From Mycolicibacterium confluentis (GTDB lineage Bacteria; Actinomycetota; Actinomycetes; Mycobacteriales; Mycobacteriaceae): a DNA stretch of 64,000 bases. Under the pieces are notes generated by a model that saw only the letters and a program-made list of their open reading frames with translations, ran no database searches and had not been told where the DNA came from. The DNA lies in assembly GCF_010729895.1 (NCBI RefSeq), contig NZ_AP022612.1, positions 2,976,001 through 3,040,000 on the forward strand. Direction: 5' to 3'. Shown here piece after piece: positions 9,740 to 18,108 of this stretch; position 1 is the first letter of the stretch; every line of letters begins with the position of its first letter. Both the position numbers and the translations under genes were made by a program.

Positions 9740-9941
9740 CGACTCACCCCGCGCTTTCCGACCCTGCCATCTGCATCGTCAGCCTGCGAGGACCAGCCCG
9801 AATTCAGGGCACAGTCGAAGACGGGCCAACCTCATCCGGCACAGAATACCCATACGTAACGTAAATAACATGCATCCGGGACCCGAAAGCACGGTTTCGA
9901 TACGGGACGGTTATTCTCTTCGCTCTTGAAAGAGCGCCGGA

Positions 9942-11102
9942 TCAGACGCCCAGGCTGCGCCCGATGATCTCTTTCATGATCTCGGTGGTGCCGCCGAAGA
10001 TGGTCTGCACACGGGCGTCCAACCAGGCGCGGGCAACGTTGTACTCGCGCATGTAGCCGTAGCCACCGTGCAACTGCAGGCAGCGGTCGATGAGCTTGAC
10101 CTGCGCCTCGGTGGCGTACCACTTGGCCATCGCGGCCTGCTCGGCCGACAGGTGCGCCTTGGTGTGCATCTTGAGGAACTCGTCGATCATGATGCGCACC
10201 GCGGTGGTCTCGGTGGCCAGCTCGGCCAGCACGAACCGGCTGTTCTGGAAGCTGCCGATCGGCTTGCCGAACGCCTTGCGCTCCTTGCAGTACTGGATGG
10301 TCTCCTCGAGAACCGCCTCCATGGCTGCGGCGGCCGAGATCGCGATCGTCATGCGCTCCTGGGGCAGGTTCTGCATCAGGTAGACGAAGCCCTGTCCCTC
10401 CTCGCCGAGGAGATTCTCGACGGGCACCTTGACGTCGGTGAAGGACAGCTCGGCGGTGTCCTGGGCCTCCAGGCCGACCTTGTCGAGGTGGCGACCGCGC
10501 TCGAAGCCCTCCATGCCGCGCTCCACCATCAGCAGCGAGAAGCCCAGCGCGCCCTTCTCGGGGTCAGTCTGAGCGACGACGATCACCAGGTCGGACAGGA
10601 TGCCGTTGGTGATGAAGGTCTTCGAGCCGTTGAGGATGTAGTGATCGCCCTGCTTGACGGCGCGGGTCTTGATGCCCTGCAGGTCGCTTCCGGTGCCCGG
10701 TTCGGTCATGGCGATCGCGGTGATCAGTTCGCCGGAGCAGAACCCGGGCAGCCAACGCTGCTTCTGCTCCTCGGTGCACAGGCGCAGCAGGTACGGCGCC
10801 ACGACGTCGTTGTGCAGCGCGAAGCCCAGTCCGCTGAAGCGGCCGCGCGTGTTCTCCTCGGCGATCACCGCGTTGTAGCGGAAGTCATCGTTGCCGCCGC
10901 CGCCGTACTCCTCCGGCACCGCCATGCCGAGGAAGCCCTGCTTGCCGGCCTCGAGCCACGCACCTCGGTCGACGATCTTGTCCTTCTCCCACTGCTCGTG
11001 GTACGGCGCGACATGCTTGTCCAGGAAGGCGCGGTACGACTCGCGGAAGAGATCGTGCTCGGGCTCGAACAGGGTGCGCTGGAACTTCACGGCGTTGCTC
11101 AC
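9942..11102 (-). CDS. fadE20: Acyl-CoA dehydrogenase FadE20
   Basis: FAD-dependent acyl-CoA dehydrogenase of 386 residues catalysing the first, alpha-beta dehydrogenation step of fatty acid beta-oxidation. Family motifs are present: MTEPGTGSDLQG in the middle beta domain, the DKVGLEAQDTAELSFTDV segment, and LQLHGGYGYMREYNVARAWLDAR near the C-terminus. The GTG start at 11102 (VSNAVKFQRTLFEPEH) gives the 386 residues of M. tuberculosis FadE20 (Rv2724c) and has GGAGG five bases upstream; the in-frame extension to 11147 is not expected. Two palindromes in the divergent upstream region could control it. Confidence 0.9.
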   Translation of the reverse strand: MSNAVKFQRTLFEPEHDLFRESYRAFLDKHVAPYHEQWEKDKIVDRGAWLEAGKQGFLGMAVPEEYGGGGNDDFRYNAVIAEENTRGRFSGLGFALHNDVVAPYLLRLCTEEQKQRWLPGFCSGELITAIAMTEPGTGSDLQGIKTRAVKQGDHYILNGSKTFITNGILSDLVIVVAQTDPEKGALGFSLLMVERGMEGFERGRHLDKVGLEAQDTAELSFTDVKVPVENLLGEEGQGFVYLMQNLPQERMTIAISAAAAMEAVLEETIQYCKERKAFGKPIGSFQNSRFVLAELATETTAVRIMIDEFLKMHTKAHLSAEQAAMAKWYATEAQVKLIDRCLQLHGGYGYMREYNVARAWLDARVQTIFGGTTEIMKEIIGRSLGV

Positions 11103-11120
11103 GGGGACCTCCGGGGCGGG

Positions 11121-11173
11121 TTTGATCAAACTGCGAATCTTGCGCACGACGATATACCAACCGGGTGGTTGGT
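11121..11173. promoter_or_regulatory. Operator-like palindromes between fadE20 and the molybdoenzyme gene
   Basis: ACCAACC at 11156-11162 and GGTTGGT at 11167-11173 form a perfect seven-base inverted repeat with a four-base centre, typical of a TetR-family operator. A second perfect ten-base palindrome, TTTGATCAAA, lies at 11121-11130. Both sit in the 113-base gap between divergent starts, so one repressor could control both genes. The regulator is unknown. Confidence 0.55.
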
Positions 11174-11215
11174 CGGGAATCGGGCTGCCGACCTGCGCAC
11201 CTAGACTCGGGAGTC

Positions 11216-13564
11216 ATGAGTGCGCGCGGCAACACCGCACCGATGAGCCTCACCCACTGGGGTGCGTTCCATGCCGACGTCGCCGACGGCGACATCACCG
11301 CCGTCACCGCCCCGGCCTACGACACTGACCCGTCGCCGCTGCTCGACAACCTGGTCGGGTCGATCCGGCACCGCTCCCGCGTCGCGGCCCCCGCGGTGCG
11401 GCGCGGTTGGCTCGAACACGGCCCCGGCCCCACCGGGGCACGCGGCTCCGACGAGTTCGTCGAACTGTCGTGGCCCGAGCTGACCGAGGTGCTCGCGACC
11501 GAACTGCGTCGGGTGGTCGACCGGTACGGCAACGAGGCCATCTACGGCGGCTCCTACGGCTGGTCCAGCGCCGGGCGCTTCCACCACGCACAGAGCCAGG
11601 TGCACCGGTTCCTGAAACTGCTCGGCGGATACACCTTCTCGCGACACTCCTACAGCCTCGGCGCCACCGGCGTGATCATGCCGCGCGTGGTGGGCACGCA
11701 CGACAACCTGTTCAAACGCTCCACGAGCTGGGACGTGATCGCCGAGCACACCGATCTGCTGGTCTGCTTCGGCGGTGTCGGCCTCAAGAACACCGCGATC
11801 AACGATGGTGGCACCACGGCACATCCGGCCCGCGAGGCGCTGGCGCGGTTCCGCGCCCGCGGCGGGCACATCGTGTCGGTCTCCCCCCTGCGCGACGACG
11901 TCGTCGGGCCCTGCGACTGGCTGGCCGCCGTACCGGGCACCGATGTGGCCATCATGCTCGGCCTGGCGCACACCCTGGTCTCTGAGGGGCTGCACGACAA
12001 GGAGTTCCTGCGCGAATTCTGCACGGGCTACGACGTGTTCGAGGGGCACCTGCTCGGCCACGACGACGGCGTGCCCAAGTCGGCGGAGTGGGCCGCACAG
12101 ATCAGCGGGGTGCCCGCCGACACGCTGCGCGCCCTGGCCCGGCGGATGGCGGCGGGGCGCACGATCCTCACTGTCAGCTGGTCGCTGCAGCGCACCCGCT
12201 ACGGCGAGCAGGCCCCCTGGATGGGCCTGACACTGGCCGCGATGCTCGGCCAGATCGGTCTTCCCGGAGGCGGTTTCGGCCACGGCTACGGGTCCATGAA
12301 CGAGCCCGGCCTGCCGCCGGTGCGGTGCCGCCTGCCCCGCCTGCCGCAGGGCCCCAACCCCGTGCAGACGTTCATTCCGGTGGCCGCGGTCAGCGATATG
12401 CTGCTGCACCCCGGCGAGATGTTCGAGTACAACGGCCAGCGCCTGCGTTACCCCGACATCCGATGCGTGTACTGGGCCGGCGGCAACCCGTTTCACCACC
12501 ACCAGAACATTCCCCGCCTGCGGCGCGCACTGAGCCGAGTGGACACCGTTGTCGTGCACGACCCGTACTGGACCGCGATGGCCAAGCACGCCGACATCGT
12601 CGTCCCCTCCACGACACCGTATGAGCGCGACGACTTCTCGGGTTCCCGCAACGATCCCCGACTGGTCGCGATGCCCGCCCTGGCACCGCCGTACGCCCAG
12701 GCTCGCAACGACCACCGGACCTTCGCCGCCCTCGCGCACCACCTGGGATTCGGCGAGGCGTTCACCGACGGCCGCACCGAACGGGAATGGCTCGAGCACA
12801 TGTACACCACGTGGGCCGCCGAACTCGACTTTTCAGTCCCCACCTTCGACGAGTTCTGGGCCCGTGGCCACCTGGACCTGCCCGTCGAGGAGGGGCTGAC
12901 ACTGCTGTCGGAGTTCCGTGCCGACCCGGCCGCGCATCGACTGGCCACGCCCAGCGGACGCATCGAGATCCACTCGGACACCATCGCCGGGTTCGGTTAC
13001 GCCGACTGTGCGGGCCACCCACGCTGGTATGAGCCCGCCGAATGGCTCGGCGGGCCGCGGGCCGCCGAGTTCCCCCTGCACCTGCTGGCCAACCAGCCGG
13101 CCTCCCGACTGCACAGCCAACTCGACGCCGGGCGCACCAGCCAGGCGTCGAAAGTCGCTGGCCGCGAACCGATCCGGATGCATCCCGAGGACGCGACGGA
13201 ACGTGGGCTGGAGCCCGGGGACGTGGTGCGGGTGTTCAACGATCGCGGCGCGTGCCTGGCCGGGGTGGTGCTCGACGAAGGTGTGCGCCCGCGTGTGGTT
13301 CAGTTGGCCACCGGCGCGTGGTATGACCCCGTCGATCCGGCCGACCCGGATTCGCTGTGCGCGCACGGCAATCCAAACGTCCTCACCGACGACGTCGGAA
13401 CCTCTGCGCTGGCGCACGGGTGCACCGGTGCGCACGTGCTGGTGCAGGTGGAGAAGTACACGGGCACTCTTCCCCCGGTGCGGGCCCACGAACCCCCGCG
13501 GATCACCGCCCGCGCTGATCGTCGGGAAACCGCGGCGCCACCAGATCCACGAACGCCTCGCTGA
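11216..13564 (+). CDS. Molybdopterin-dependent oxidoreductase, DMSO/TMAO/biotin-sulfoxide reductase type
   Basis: Protein of 782 residues of the DMSO reductase family. There is no N-terminal 4Fe-4S cysteine motif; it begins with the HWGAFHADV segment of the TorA/BisC/DorA subgroup. YGGSYGWSSAGRF at about 110-122 resembles the segment carrying the serine ligand of molybdenum. A C-terminal cofactor-binding domain (LLANQPASRLHSQLD...) is present. No twin-arginine signal is seen, so a cytoplasmic BisC-like sulfoxide or N-oxide reductase is more likely than a respiratory enzyme. TAGACT at 11202-11207 may be a -10. The 3' end overlaps the convergent tetR gene by 62 bases. Confidence 0.88.
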   Translation: MSARGNTAPMSLTHWGAFHADVADGDITAVTAPAYDTDPSPLLDNLVGSIRHRSRVAAPAVRRGWLEHGPGPTGARGSDEFVELSWPELTEVLATELRRVVDRYGNEAIYGGSYGWSSAGRFHHAQSQVHRFLKLLGGYTFSRHSYSLGATGVIMPRVVGTHDNLFKRSTSWDVIAEHTDLLVCFGGVGLKNTAINDGGTTAHPAREALARFRARGGHIVSVSPLRDDVVGPCDWLAAVPGTDVAIMLGLAHTLVSEGLHDKEFLREFCTGYDVFEGHLLGHDDGVPKSAEWAAQISGVPADTLRALARRMAAGRTILTVSWSLQRTRYGEQAPWMGLTLAAMLGQIGLPGGGFGHGYGSMNEPGLPPVRCRLPRLPQGPNPVQTFIPVAAVSDMLLHPGEMFEYNGQRLRYPDIRCVYWAGGNPFHHHQNIPRLRRALSRVDTVVVHDPYWTAMAKHADIVVPSTTPYERDDFSGSRNDPRLVAMPALAPPYAQARNDHRTFAALAHHLGFGEAFTDGRTEREWLEHMYTTWAAELDFSVPTFDEFWARGHLDLPVEEGLTLLSEFRADPAAHRLATPSGRIEIHSDTIAGFGYADCAGHPRWYEPAEWLGGPRAAEFPLHLLANQPASRLHSQLDAGRTSQASKVAGREPIRMHPEDATERGLEPGDVVRVFNDRGACLAGVVLDEGVRPRVVQLATGAWYDPVDPADPDSLCAHGNPNVLTDDVGTSALAHGCTGAHVLVQVEKYTGTLPPVRAHEPPRITARADRRETAAPPDPRTPR

Positions 13565-14117
13565 TCCGATAGGCGTGCGCCATCGGATGGCCGCGCAGAA
13601 TCGCCGCCGACAGCACGGTGTTGATGATGCCCCACAACATCACCGCGGCGTCGTGGGCCTCCTGCTCGCCGAGAGCCGAGAAGTCGTGCGCAAGGGTGCG
13701 GGTCGCGACCTCGGCGAACTCGTCCATCATCTGCGCGGCGGCCGGGTCGGTGGAGTTCTGCAGCAGGAGACAGACTTTGAAGAACCCCGGCCGTTTCTCG
13801 AAGCTCGTGACGATGGCTCGCACCTTGGCGCGCAGACGCTGCACCGCGGGCCGCGAGTCCGAGTCGTCGGCCACGAAGACCGGTTGCGCCCATTCCGCAA
13901 GCACCGCGGCGTAGACGTGTTCCTTGGAGCCGAAGTACCGGTACAGGGTGCCGAGTGCGACGTCGGCGCGTTCGGCGACGTCGCGCATCTGGATCTGCTC
14001 GTAGTCGTGCTCCTTGAGCGCGGCAAGGGCCGCGTTCACGATCTGGGTGCGGCGCGCACGCTTGTACTCGGGCAGTTCGTCCGACGCCCCCGCGAGACTG
14101 ACCGGACCGCCCGTCAT
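13503..14117 (-). CDS. TetR-family regulator of the lipid operon
   Basis: Protein of 204 residues. The N-terminal helix-turn-helix spans about 20-65 (RRTQIVNAALAALKEHDYEQ...DVALGTLYRYFGSKEHVYAA), with the VQMR/ADVALGTLYRYF pattern also seen in KstR-type regulators of lipid and sterol catabolism. The C-terminal helical domain would bind the effector, probably an acyl-CoA. It is the last gene of a four-gene operon, its ATG overlapping the dehydrogenase stop by four bases. It is inferred to repress its own operon, perhaps through the palindrome at 17983-18001. Its 3' end overlaps the molybdoenzyme gene on the other strand by 62 bases. Confidence 0.87.
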   Translation of the reverse strand: MTGGPVSLAGASDELPEYKRARRTQIVNAALAALKEHDYEQIQMRDVAERADVALGTLYRYFGSKEHVYAAVLAEWAQPVFVADDSDSRPAVQRLRAKVRAIVTSFEKRPGFFKVCLLLQNSTDPAAAQMMDEFAEVATRTLAHDFSALGEQEAHDAAVMLWGIINTVLSAAILRGHPMAHAYRISEAFVDLVAPRFPDDQRGR

Positions 14118-16336
14118 CGCCGCGGCAATCCCAGGATCATGGTGGCGATGATGTTGAGCTGGATCTCCCGGGTGCCGCCGCCGATGATCTCGGCGGGCAA
14201 CTGCAGCGTGTGGGCCACCGCGGTGTCCCCGACCCCATGGGTCAGTGCCGCAGGACCCGCGAATTCCACAGCGGCGGTGCCGATCCGGCGCAGGACGGCG
14301 CCGGTGGCGACCTTGGCGATGCTGGTCGCGGGGCCCGGTGAGTGCCCTGCGAGCCGGGACAGCGTGTCCCGCAGGTTCAGTGCGGCGATGGCATTGGTGG
14401 CGGCGCGGACCTCACCGAGCGCGCGCACCAGGGCCTCGCGGTCGGCCCCGGGGCCGTCTGCGAGGTTCCGCAGCACCGACTCCCGGTCGTTGTTGATGTA
14501 CCCGCTGATCGCGGCGCGTTCGTTGGCCATGGTGGCCAGGGCCAACGACCATCCGGCGTCGGGAGCCCCGACGAGCATGTCATCGGGGACGAACACGTCG
14601 TCGAAGAACACCTCGTTGAAATGCGCGTCGCCGGTGGCCGTACGCAGCGGACGCACCGTGATCCCGGGCGTCGTCATGTCGACCAGGAAATAGCCGATCC
14701 CCTTGTGCTTGCGGGCCTCTGGATCGGTGCGCGCCAGCAGTGCACCCCAGTCGGCGCAGTGCGCCGAGGACGTCCACACCTTCTGCCCGTCGATACGCCA
14801 GCCACCGTCGACCCGGGTGGCTCGCGTACTCAGCGCCGCCAGATCCGATCCCGCGCCGGGCTCACTGAACAGCTGGCACCAGGCGTGGGTGCCGCGCAGG
14901 ATCGGTTCGGCGAACTGTGCGCGCTGCGCGTCGGACCCGAAGGCCAGGATCGTCGGCAGGATCCATTCGGCGATGCCCAGCGAGGAGCGGACGACCTCGG
15001 GTCGCCGGTCGAACTCCTCGGTGATGATCAACTGCTGAACGGGCGTGGCGTCCAGGCCCCAGGGTGCGGGTAGGTGCGGGGCCAACAGGCCCGCGGCCGC
15101 CAGGACATCGCGCTGCGCCCCGGTGTAGAGGTTGGCGTAGTCCGGGCTCTGCCGGCCGGGTTGGTCGTTGACCACGGTCGCGGCGTGGTCGAGGATCTCG
15201 ACGACGCGCGCCCGGAACTCGGTCTCGACGTCGGGCAGTTCGATGGAGAAGTCGCGGGTGGGGGCCGCAGGCTCACCGAGTTGGCGCGCCCACCGGCCGA
15301 CAGGTCCGCTGGCCGCGGACAGGCTGATCGCCCGCCGCCAGTACAGGTGCATATCGTGTTCCCACGTGTAGCCGATGGCCCCGAACATCGTCAGCGCGTC
15401 CAGCGCCAGGTCGGGCAGCTTGGCGTTGCCGACGATGGCCGCGCCGGCGGCGGCGATGAGCTGCTGGGCCGCTGGCTGATCGGCGGCACGGGCCGCATCC
15501 CAGGCCGATGCGGCGATGAGTTCACTGTCGATGTAGAGCGCGGCGGCCCTGTGCTGCAACGCCTGGAAGGCGCCGATCGGCTGGCCGAACTGCTCCCGGA
15601 CCTTCAGGTGCGCGATGACGTTGTCCGTGCACCAGCGGGCGACACCCGCCGCCTCGGCCGCGGTCAGTGCCACCGCGGCGAACCGCGCGGCGTCGACGTC
15701 GAACCCGTCCGCGACGGCAGCGCTGCTGACCAGGTGGCCGTCGACCCTCAGGGTGGCGACGTCGCGGGTCAGGTCTGTGCCCGCCTCCGCGACGACGTCC
15801 AGGCCGTCCCCGCCGGTGTGCAGCACCGTCCACACGGTGTGGGTGTCGGTGCGCGCCGAGACGACGAACCGCTGCGCACCCGCGAGCCCGACCACCGGTC
15901 CGACCGCACCGGTCAATTCCCAACCGCCGTCGACGGGGGTGGCCGTCAGCTGGCCGGATTCCGGCAGCACCACGACGGCCCTGGTGCCCTCGGCGATCTC
16001 AGCGGCGAGCGTGCGCAGCACGGGCCCGGCGCCGGGCGCAGCCGCGACCGCGCCGGCGATCATGGTCGGCAGCAGCGGTCCGGGCAGCAGTGCGTAGCCG
16101 GCGGCATCGAGGACGCACGCGGCCTCAGTCAGGCCGCCGCCCTGGCCTCCCGCGGACTCCGGCAGATGGACGGCGTGGAAACCCTGGCCGGTGAAGGCCT
16201 TCCACCAGTACGGAACGTCTCCGGCGGCGAGTTCGTCGAACTGCGTCCTGGTCTGCGCCAGCGGCGCGTGGCGCGTCGCGAAACCCGCCACGGCAGCGGA
16301 CAACTGCGCCTGTTCGTCGGTCAGTGCGAGGGCCAC
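14114..16336 (-). CDS. Fused two-domain acyl-CoA dehydrogenase (FadE34-like)
   Basis: Protein of 740 residues with two acyl-CoA dehydrogenase domains in tandem: about 1-350 (LALTDEQAQLSAAVAGFA...REQFGQPIGAFQALQHRAA) and about 365-740 (FSEPGAGSDLAALSTRAT, QKVWTSSAHCADW, ending GGGTREIQLNIIATMILGLPRR). This fused form occurs in FadE34, which oxidises steroid side-chain CoA thioesters, and related enzymes. The duplicate halves are thought to replace the two-subunit heteromers of other steroid dehydrogenases. The gene starts 10 bases after the DUF35 gene and overlaps tetR by four bases, so translation is probably coupled. A bulky or branched acyl-CoA substrate is inferred. Confidence 0.87.
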   Translation of the reverse strand: MALALTDEQAQLSAAVAGFATRHAPLAQTRTQFDELAAGDVPYWWKAFTGQGFHAVHLPESAGGQGGGLTEAACVLDAAGYALLPGPLLPTMIAGAVAAAPGAGPVLRTLAAEIAEGTRAVVVLPESGQLTATPVDGGWELTGAVGPVVGLAGAQRFVVSARTDTHTVWTVLHTGGDGLDVVAEAGTDLTRDVATLRVDGHLVSSAAVADGFDVDAARFAAVALTAAEAAGVARWCTDNVIAHLKVREQFGQPIGAFQALQHRAAALYIDSELIAASAWDAARAADQPAAQQLIAAAGAAIVGNAKLPDLALDALTMFGAIGYTWEHDMHLYWRRAISLSAASGPVGRWARQLGEPAAPTRDFSIELPDVETEFRARVVEILDHAATVVNDQPGRQSPDYANLYTGAQRDVLAAAGLLAPHLPAPWGLDATPVQQLIITEEFDRRPEVVRSSLGIAEWILPTILAFGSDAQRAQFAEPILRGTHAWCQLFSEPGAGSDLAALSTRATRVDGGWRIDGQKVWTSSAHCADWGALLARTDPEARKHKGIGYFLVDMTTPGITVRPLRTATGDAHFNEVFFDDVFVPDDMLVGAPDAGWSLALATMANERAAISGYINNDRESVLRNLADGPGADREALVRALGEVRAATNAIAALNLRDTLSRLAGHSPGPATSIAKVATGAVLRRIGTAAVEFAGPAALTHGVGDTAVAHTLQLPAEIIGGGTREIQLNIIATMILGLPRR

Positions 16337-16346
16337 ATCGTCTCCT

Positions 16347-16760
16347 TCACCGGCGCGGCGCGTACTTGAGCAGCGTCACGTCGTGGTCCAGAACGTCGAC
16401 GAACACCGGCGTCACGGGCATGCCGACCTCGAGTTCCTCAGGTGCGACGTCGACGAGTTCGGTGGCGAAGCGCGGCCCCTCATGCCATTCCACGATGGCC
16501 AGCAGGTGTGGCACCGCGTCGGCGAACTGCGGCGCCACCGGGCGTTCCGCGACGGCGAAGCTGACCAGGGTGCCCGCGCCGGAGATCTGGCGCCATTCCA
16601 GGTCGTCGGCCAGTGTGCCCGGCGCCAGCACGCGCGGGTAGAACACGTACCGCCCCAACGACGGGGAGTACTGGATCCACACCTCGTGGCGACGCAGTCC
16701 ATCCCAGTAGGGCTGCGAGACCGGGGTGGGCAACGGCATCGGACGTTCGAGTGCGGTCAT
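16347..16760 (-). CDS. DUF35 OB-fold protein lacking the zinc-ribbon cysteines
   Basis: Protein of 137 residues matching the DUF35 family, an N-terminal rubredoxin-like zinc ribbon plus an OB-fold that binds acyl-CoA and partners thiolase-like enzymes. The OB-fold is clear (GAGTLVSFAVAERP...HLLAIVEWHEGPRFATELV). In the ribbon segment, residues 30-49, the four cysteines expected of the pattern are replaced (Ser32, Leu35, Ala46, Thr49) although surrounding residues such as GRYVFYPRVLAP are kept. It would therefore not bind zinc. The ATG lies two bases after the thiolase-like stop, so the two products are probably made in equal amounts as a complex. Confidence 0.82.
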   Translation of the reverse strand: MTALERPMPLPTPVSQPYWDGLRRHEVWIQYSPSLGRYVFYPRVLAPGTLADDLEWRQISGAGTLVSFAVAERPVAPQFADAVPHLLAIVEWHEGPRFATELVDVAPEELEVGMPVTPVFVDVLDHDVTLLKYAPRR

Positions 16761-16762
16761 GG

Positions 16763-17968
16763 CTAGTCCCCCACCAAGATCAGGGCTTCCTGCTCACTGA
16801 GCACGCCGCCGTTGCCGGAGACGAAAGCCCGGTTGCAGTCGTCAATCTGGGTGTCGGCGGCGCGGCCCATGAGTTGGCGAGTGGCGTCGCAGACGTGGTG
16901 CATTCCACCGGCATTGCCGGGTTGGCCGTAGCCGAGTTGGCCGCCGGCCGTGTTCATCGGGAAGTCACCGCGGAAGGTGAGGTCGTGGTCGGTCACGAAC
17001 TGCATGCCCTTGCCCTTCTCGCAGAAGCCGGCGTCCTCCAGTGTCAGCAGCGCGGTGATGGTGTAGCAGTCGTAGATCGACACCATGTCCACGTCGGCCG
17101 GGGTGAGTCCGGCCATGCCGAAGGCTTTGGGGGCGATGTGCTGCATGGGTGTGTTGAGCGGGTCCTCGGCGTAGACCGGTGACTTGTAGGGCACGCGTTC
17201 GCCGAAGCCCTTGATCCAGACGGGCCGGTTGCGGCCCTTGCGGGCCAGGCGCTCACTGGTGACCAGGACCGCCGATCCGCCCATGCACGGCATCACGATT
17301 TCGAGCATGTGCAGTGGTGAGGCGATGATCGGGCTCGCGAGCACGTCGTCAACGGTGATCGGTTTGTCGCGGAACACCGCGCCCGGGGTGTGGTTGGCGT
17401 TGACCCGCTGGTCGACGACGATCTTGGCCATCGCGCGTTCGTCGTATCCGTATGTGGCGGCGTACATCTGGGCGACCTGCGCGTACGGCCCGTTCTGGCC
17501 GAGGTAGCCGTAGGGAATCTCGAACTCCGCCTGCGGCGACCCGTAGCGGAAGCTTGAGGCGCCGAAGTACACCGCGTCGCCCATGTTCAGTGGCCGCTGC
17601 TCGTGCATGGGCGTGAGGTAGATGGCCGGGATGGCGCACAGCACCGCTTCGCAGATGCCCAACTCGATGGCCGCGGCGGCGCGCCACACCATCGCGGCCG
17701 CGCTCGCGCCGCCGAGGTCGACGTACTCGGCGAAGTTGACCTTGATCCCGAGGTACTCCACGACCGTCGAGGGCACGAAGAGTTCGGATTCGAAGACTCC
17801 CGTGGTCACCAGTCCGTCGACGTCCTGCACGCTCAGTCCCGCGTCGGCCACGGCCGCCGCGGCCAGCCTGGCCCACTGCTCGATGGTGAACTCCGGTGTG
17901 CCAGAAGGCATGCGCTCGCACGGCAGTTCGTGGAAGCCGACGATCGCAGCCTCGCCTCTCAGACCCAT
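16763..17968 (-). CDS. Thiolase-superfamily lipid-transfer/aldolase-like protein (Ltp2-like)
   Basis: Protein of 401 residues with the thiolase fold of SCP-x/Ltp proteins but without the SCP2 domain. The usual nucleophile-cysteine region reads DLGGASAAA (84-92) with no cysteine, and the usual GHP histidine motif reads GGQLGYGQPGNAGG (342-355). Tyr299, Tyr302 and Tyr347 stand near the positions of the two tyrosines reported as essential in the steroid side-chain aldolase Ltp2. A retro-aldol role with the adjacent DUF35 partner is therefore more likely than thiolysis. The ATG at 17968 is chosen over an upstream extension because TATGCT lies six bases before it. First gene of the operon. Confidence 0.85.
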   Translation of the reverse strand: MGLRGEAAIVGFHELPCERMPSGTPEFTIEQWARLAAAAVADAGLSVQDVDGLVTTGVFESELFVPSTVVEYLGIKVNFAEYVDLGGASAAAMVWRAAAAIELGICEAVLCAIPAIYLTPMHEQRPLNMGDAVYFGASSFRYGSPQAEFEIPYGYLGQNGPYAQVAQMYAATYGYDERAMAKIVVDQRVNANHTPGAVFRDKPITVDDVLASPIIASPLHMLEIVMPCMGGSAVLVTSERLARKGRNRPVWIKGFGERVPYKSPVYAEDPLNTPMQHIAPKAFGMAGLTPADVDMVSIYDCYTITALLTLEDAGFCEKGKGMQFVTDHDLTFRGDFPMNTAGGQLGYGQPGNAGGMHHVCDATRQLMGRAADTQIDDCNRAFVSGNGGVLSEQEALILVGD

Positions 17969-17974
17969 GCCGCC

Positions 17975-18001
17975 AGCATAGAGGAATTGAAATCTCATTC
18001 C
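17975..18001 (-). promoter_or_regulatory. Promoter and candidate TetR operator of the thiolase-like operon
   Basis: On the reverse strand TATGCT (17980-17975) lies six bases before the ATG at 17968, predicting a leaderless mRNA. Immediately upstream, GGAAT at 17983-17987 and ATTCC at 17997-18001 form an inverted repeat with a nine-base centre across the spacer and -35 region, a position where a repressor would block polymerase. The TetR protein encoded at the end of the operon is the obvious candidate. Confidence 0.5.
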
Positions 18002-18108
18002 TGTTTTGGGGTGGCGACACACGGTTTGGCGAAATTGACAGTGATCTTCGTGCGCCGATGCAAGGATTCCCTGGCGTCGACGGAGCATCGGCTGGCAAGG
18101 ACAGGAAT

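Noticed and set aside
10068..11204. 378-codon forward open frame opposite fadE20
   Set aside because: Antisense shadow of a well-supported acyl-CoA dehydrogenase; Leu/Gly/Asp-rich mirror composition.
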